A stretch of DNA of 64,000 nt from an uncultured Bacteroidales bacterium. Lineage in GTDB: Bacteria; Bacteroidota; Bacteroidia; Bacteroidales; UBA932. The stretch spans positions 1 to 64,000 of the forward strand of contig CAJODR010000009.1 of assembly GCA_905233275.1 (NCBI GenBank), written 5' to 3'. Positions within the stretch are counted from its first letter, which is position 1. Each line of letters opens with the position of its first letter. The notes under the pieces were generated by a model. That model did not search any database. It saw only the letters and a list, made by a program, of their open reading frames with translations, and was not told the origin of the DNA. This document shows positions 59,940 to 64,000 of this stretch, in pieces. The position numbers and the translations under genes are program-made.

Positions 59940-59940
59940 T

Positions 59941-62709
59941 ATGAAAAAGATTCTATCATTATTAGTCATAGCAGCGGCGCTTTTGTCTTGCGCTCATGAT
60001 GTGGATCCGATTCTTCCTGAAAATCAGGGTGGTATTACCGTGTGGGTGTATGGAGGAACAGAGACCAAGATGACCTCCAATCTGGTAGGTGACATGCCTG
60101 GTGTAGAAGAATTCAACGAAAATATCATCAAAAGTCTCGATATCTTCTTTTTCCCTGCCCAGGGGCTGCACCAGTCAGATTCGGATTATCAGAACAATGT
60201 CCAGGCTGTGCACCATTTGTTCGTAAACAATATTGACGCGCAGACCACATATACGGCGGCTAAAGATATTGACGAGGCCACGATCAAGAAGATTTTCGGC
60301 AATAATCCCCAGGCCGGCGACCAATGCGAGGTGTATGTGATCGCCAATCTGGATTTGAGCAGTTCACGGTTTGCTGACAACGCGACTCATGCGACTCTTC
60401 GTTCTTCCGTCATTGATGCCGCTGATTTCAGTAAGGTGACTTCCGAGACCGTCACGGTGAACGGAGTTGACAAAATTAAGAAAACAGGCAACCTCCCGGA
60501 CCGTTTCGTCATGGAAGGATGGGATGCCATCACCCTTGTCCACGAAAATGGCATATATATGGTGCAGGCTAATGTCGCACTTTATCGTGCCGCCGCCAAA
60601 GTCAAGCTGGAAGTGACTGTTCCTCAAAATGTTATCGACGATGGTGTTGAGGATGGCAACGGTTTTGTCTGGGAGCCTCTTGTAGATGAGATGGAAGCAA
60701 TCATGATGCGGGGTGTCAACAGGGGTGTCGTATGTGCAGCGGATACAAGGTATTCTTATACTATAAATCCTTCTCAAGACTACTACCCCAATCCTCCGTC
60801 TGCTTTGGGCGAGAATGAAAAGCTTCTGTGGAACTGGAATAATTATGGTCATACAATGGAAAACACTGGCACCAAGACCAAGACAGAAGGCGGTGTCACG
60901 ACGACCATCGGACCGAAGTTCGAGCATTCGCATCCATTCTACTCCTATCCCACGTCCAACTGGAAAAACGATGCCGATAACGAGGCGTACATGGTGCTTA
61001 TGCTTCCATGGAAAAGGAAGGGAAAGACAGAGTTCCATAACACGTATTATCAGATTCCGATCGTCCAGGACTGGGCGTTTGACGAGCATCGTCTCAAGTC
61101 CAACCGCTACTACAGGATGGAGGTTACGGTCAGTATCATCGGCAGTTTCGCTGCAACCGACCTTACGACGATTGTCCCCAACAGTTTCATAGTACTTTCG
61201 TGGCGCGATGATGATGCCACCGATCCTACTGAGGCTAATGTCAACATGAACCATACATCGTTCCTTGCAGTGGCCATGAACGCGGTTGAGATGAATAATA
61301 TAAATTCCGCCAGTGTGGAATACGCTTCCTCGCACGACGTCACTACTACGGTCACGCGAATCGAATATATGGACTATTCCCAGAAGCAGATCCGCAAGGC
61401 CGTCATCACGCCGGCCCAGCCGAACAGGATATACTATTATACAAAGAACGCGACGACAGGGGAATATGATGTTTACAGTTCGTATACGACATCGACCGGG
61501 GTTTATGCCAAATATACTGCTGACGTCACTACCAAGGAAAATTTCGTCACGCTGACGCACGTCATTCCGGATGATATGTACACCGTGCAGACAATCACTG
61601 TCAATGTGTCCAACGGTGTCGTCGATGATGAAACGATAGTCTTTACGCAGTATCCGCCAATTTCAATCGAAGCCCATCAGTCCAATGGATATGCTTTTGT
61701 AAACAGGATAAGCAATGGTGCAAGTAATACCCAGATTTTCACATACAACGGAGACTGGGTCGGCACAATTACCAATCGTACAGAAGCGGCTGGTGAAACT
61801 ATGACAGGCGGAAATACCAACCCCAATATTTATTCCATCCTCATTTCCTCTTTTTCAGATGATGAATTTGTAATAGGGGATCCTCGGATAGGTACTCCGG
61901 ACAATCTCTTGTATAATATCAATACTGAATGGTCTACAGGGTGTTATACATTTACAAACCATGCAGGATTTACGGCTCAGACTAATTACCGTTACTGGCC
62001 TTCAAGAGCCTATTTAAGCCAGAACTCAAATTCCATTACCAAGAGAAATACGGACAATCGTACGAACTCTTATATCACTTTACCGGCTGGTCTTTCATGG
62101 GACACTTTTGATTCAGAAGCGAACGCGTATGGACCTCATACGGATAACAACTGTTATTGGAAGGAAGGGAATCGCTATTACCGGGCTCAGTATCGTTCAA
62201 ATACCACTCGCTATGCATTGACAGGGCAGCAGGGATTGCAGAATTATTACCCCACCAATCCCACCGGGACTGAAAACATGATCGCTCCGGAGATTCTGAT
62301 AGCATCATCATACGGAAAGACAACATATAAATCTAATAATTATAATGCGAAATTAACGCTCGAAAGGGCTGCTATGCGCTGTGCTCTTTATCAGGAGGAC
62401 GGTTATCCTGCGGGGCGCTGGCGTCTGCCGACGTTTGCTGAGGTGAAATTTATTATGATGCTTTCGACGAGTGAGCAGATTCCCAGTTTGTTCAATATGA
62501 CCACACCAACTGATACTGAGGGTTATTGGTGTGCAAACGGAAGGGTCATTTTGCAAAACAATGTAGTGATGCTTCAGAATCCTCCAGGTACTGATCCTAC
62601 CGCCCCCCGCTGCGTTTACGACTTGTGGTACTGGGGAGACAAGGATGATCCTACCAGCAGTTACGATACCTCCTGGGAAACTACTTGGCATCTTGGTGAC
62701 AACGATTAA
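59941..62709 (+). CDS. Large fimbrial tip-type protein (DUF4906-like)
   Basis: The 922-residue lipoprotein precursor (MKKILSLLVIAAALLSC, Cys17) has an N-terminal Mfa-like region (about 25-220: EFNENIIKSLDIFFFPAQG, QCEVYVIANLDLS, VALYRAAAKVKLEVT). A long middle of beta domains follows (VLMLPWKRKGKTEFHNTYYQ, ITVNVSNGVVDDETIVFTQ), and the last 150 residues resemble the FISUMP/DUF1566 style (GRWRLPTFAEVKFIMML, GYWCANG). This is the layout of Bacteroidales tip adhesins. The start ATG at 59941 is 1 base after the previous stop; an upstream in-frame extension from 59809 lies in the preceding gene. Confidence 0.8.
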   Translation: MKKILSLLVIAAALLSCAHDVDPILPENQGGITVWVYGGTETKMTSNLVGDMPGVEEFNENIIKSLDIFFFPAQGLHQSDSDYQNNVQAVHHLFVNNIDAQTTYTAAKDIDEATIKKIFGNNPQAGDQCEVYVIANLDLSSSRFADNATHATLRSSVIDAADFSKVTSETVTVNGVDKIKKTGNLPDRFVMEGWDAITLVHENGIYMVQANVALYRAAAKVKLEVTVPQNVIDDGVEDGNGFVWEPLVDEMEAIMMRGVNRGVVCAADTRYSYTINPSQDYYPNPPSALGENEKLLWNWNNYGHTMENTGTKTKTEGGVTTTIGPKFEHSHPFYSYPTSNWKNDADNEAYMVLMLPWKRKGKTEFHNTYYQIPIVQDWAFDEHRLKSNRYYRMEVTVSIIGSFAATDLTTIVPNSFIVLSWRDDDATDPTEANVNMNHTSFLAVAMNAVEMNNINSASVEYASSHDVTTTVTRIEYMDYSQKQIRKAVITPAQPNRIYYYTKNATTGEYDVYSSYTTSTGVYAKYTADVTTKENFVTLTHVIPDDMYTVQTITVNVSNGVVDDETIVFTQYPPISIEAHQSNGYAFVNRISNGASNTQIFTYNGDWVGTITNRTEAAGETMTGGNTNPNIYSILISSFSDDEFVIGDPRIGTPDNLLYNINTEWSTGCYTFTNHAGFTAQTNYRYWPSRAYLSQNSNSITKRNTDNRTNSYITLPAGLSWDTFDSEANAYGPHTDNNCYWKEGNRYYRAQYRSNTTRYALTGQQGLQNYYPTNPTGTENMIAPEILIASSYGKTTYKSNNYNAKLTLERAAMRCALYQEDGYPAGRWRLPTFAEVKFIMMLSTSEQIPSLFNMTTPTDTEGYWCANGRVILQNNVVMLQNPPGTDPTAPRCVYDLWYWGDKDDPTSSYDTSWETTWHLGDND

Positions 62710-62721
62710 TAAGACGGGAAA

Positions 62722-64000
62722 ATGAAAAGACTGCACTACATACTCTTTACGATTCTCGTTCTCGTCGCTTCTTGCGTTCGCGAGGAGATGCCGGTGGACG
62801 AAAAGCCAGACTATGCTGACGGCCAAAAGGTCCGCATCTCCTTCGATCTCGGTATCCCGACCAAAGTCTCCGACTCCTGGGCGGAAGCTGAGGTAGAAAC
62901 AAAGAGCTTTGGCGACCTTTCTGATGCGAGGCGGCTCAGTCTTAAGCTTCGCCTTTATGTCTTTGACGAATCCGGATTTCTCGTTGAGGCCCGGGATGCC
63001 GATTCCTACGAAAATGACAATTCCTTCGAATCAGCTCACCGTAATGAGACTAAATTCAGCGTAGAGCTCACCCGTTCTAAAAATAAAAGAACAATTCATT
63101 TCGTGGCGGTGGATGCCGGTGATGATGAGTTTGACGATGTGGTTCACGAGGCCTACCATTATGGCTCTGAAACTACATTCATGAGCGGTCTTAGCGTGAG
63201 CGGCGATGTTGATGCATATTGGGGCAGGATCGAGATGCCGGGTGGCATTGATGGCCCTACGGCTGATGATCCGGGTGTCCAGCCGACGACGTTCACCAGG
63301 GTCCCCATGATTAGAAACTATGCAAAGATAACCGTTGTCGAGCCGACTCTTGCCAACTTTACTCTTACGGGTTTCGCTCTTGTCAACGTCCCGACGCATG
63401 GCAGCGTCGCGCCATACAACTCCGCATCCGGAAGTTTCGTAAAATATTATTATGACGAGGATACCACGGACGACTATGAAAGGGAAGAGTCGGTGCGGAG
63501 TTATACTGAGATATTACGCATGGGATATCACGGAAGCCTTCCACTTGGAATCTCTGAATCCAACATGTGGAAATATTCGGTCAGTACGTTGACCGATGCA
63601 GACTTCACGAAGGCTGCCAAATATATGTACGAGAGCCCCAATTCTCTCGAGGGGACCAAAGGGAGAACTTTCATTTTAATCAAAGGCAACTATATCGATA
63701 CCGTCAATAACAGGACTTATAACAACCGGTACTACAAAGTTGATATTGTCTACAAGGATACTCGGCTTTATGAAGATACGGGCGTTTTTACGTACTACAA
63801 TATTCTTCGCAATTTCAACTATATCATCCGGGTCCTGGGCGTCTCCTTTGAAGGCTATGCTACTCCAAAAGAGGCCGCGGAAAAACCTGCGTCCAACAAT
63901 ATTTCTGCATCCGTTTTGGCAGAAGGCGTAAACAACGTCTCTGACGGAAACGGCTCCCGCCGTCTTTTTGTCAACAAGATTTACTCTCTTTATACCACCG
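62722..64000 (+). CDS. Fimbrial tip-type lipoprotein, partial (runs off right edge)
   Basis: The frame is open from the ATG at 62722 to the window edge (about 426 residues seen). It has a lipoprotein signal (MKRLHYILFTILVLVASC, Cys18) and a Mfa/DUF4906-like start: KVRISFDLGIPTKVS, LSLKLRLYVFDESGFLVEA, FSVELTRSKNKRTIHFVAVD, and a region with NNRYYKVDIVYKDTRLYEDT and FTYYNILRNFNYIIRVLGVS, the family's folding landmark. It lies 12 bases after the 59941 gene, so the structural operon contains at least eight genes and continues beyond the window. Confidence 0.82.
   Translation, partial: MKRLHYILFTILVLVASCVREEMPVDEKPDYADGQKVRISFDLGIPTKVSDSWAEAEVETKSFGDLSDARRLSLKLRLYVFDESGFLVEARDADSYENDNSFESAHRNETKFSVELTRSKNKRTIHFVAVDAGDDEFDDVVHEAYHYGSETTFMSGLSVSGDVDAYWGRIEMPGGIDGPTADDPGVQPTTFTRVPMIRNYAKITVVEPTLANFTLTGFALVNVPTHGSVAPYNSASGSFVKYYYDEDTTDDYEREESVRSYTEILRMGYHGSLPLGISESNMWKYSVSTLTDADFTKAAKYMYESPNSLEGTKGRTFILIKGNYIDTVNNRTYNNRYYKVDIVYKDTRLYEDTGVFTYYNILRNFNYIIRVLGVSFEGYATPKEAAEKPASNNISASVLAEGVNNVSDGNGSRRLFVNKIYSLYTT

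Noticed and set aside
1..64000. CRISPR array, prophage or integrative element
   Set aside because: No regular spacer-repeat array, integrase, capsid or conjugation gene was seen; the only direct repeats are the few units near tRNA-Gln.

Overview
The window is a chromosomal segment of a Bacteroidales bacterium (phylum Bacteroidota). The evidence is consistent: many genes are preceded by the phylum's TAnnTTTG -7 element, often with a TTTG-like -33 element 18 to 20 bases upstream; Shine-Dalgarno sequences are almost absent; fimbrillin, DUF3575 and DUF5119 proteins, an rSAM/lipoprotein pair and a GPH sugar symporter are present. GC content looks moderately high for the order. I cannot name a genus from the sequence. 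No phage, integrase, transposase or CRISPR array is visible.

Layout. 1-3460: cell wall and core genes (murI start, L,D-transpeptidase, glutamine synthetase, prfB). 3531-9785: a surface-protein block with a vWA lipoprotein, a 43-residue peptide, a fimbrillin/fibronectin-III lipoprotein, a small lipoprotein, an HPr-kinase-like P-loop protein and a second fimbrillin-like lipoprotein. 9856-29864: mostly housekeeping (rpiB, truB, sirtuin, an ATPase, rpsU, rplU-rpmA, serS-ruvC, an outer-membrane barrel protein, lnt, a LysE exporter, a PASTA protein, rluD, RNase G, a tiny mS38/bS22-like protein, HU, lon, ung, coaD, a thioredoxin-like protein). 29865-30270: a repeat-rich patch next to tRNA-Gln. 30319-45940: an alr/DJ-1 operon, tadA, a frameshifted small gene, a sugar-degradation cluster (GH43, GPH symporter, SUMF1-like/sialidase fusion), a murA and murB divergent pair, an M16 peptidase, and an rSAM/lipoprotein pair. 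46254-64000: a large fimbrial locus running off the right edge.

How the genes work together. The fimbrial locus has a control half and a structural half. The control half holds two convergent two-gene units, each pairing an envelope protein (OmpA-like at 46254; fimbrillin-like lipoprotein at 49725) with a membrane-anchored AraC-type regulator (47234; 48523). The structural half begins with a DUF3575/OmpA-like outer-membrane protein and a DUF5119 lipoprotein, followed by three major-type fimbrillins, a longer fimbrillin and two very large tip-type proteins. The OmpA-like domains of the control protein at 46254 resemble those of the structural protein at 51274, suggesting that the regulators monitor fimbrial assembly. 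Two intergenic hairpins with compensating changes lie between the fimbrillin genes.

Other points of interest: a strong Shine-Dalgarno sequence in front of rpsU in a phylum that hardly uses them; an in-frame palindromic repeat inside truB (twice) and the M16 peptidase; prfB without its programmed frameshift; MurA with Asp at the fosfomycin-target position; and several very small genes.
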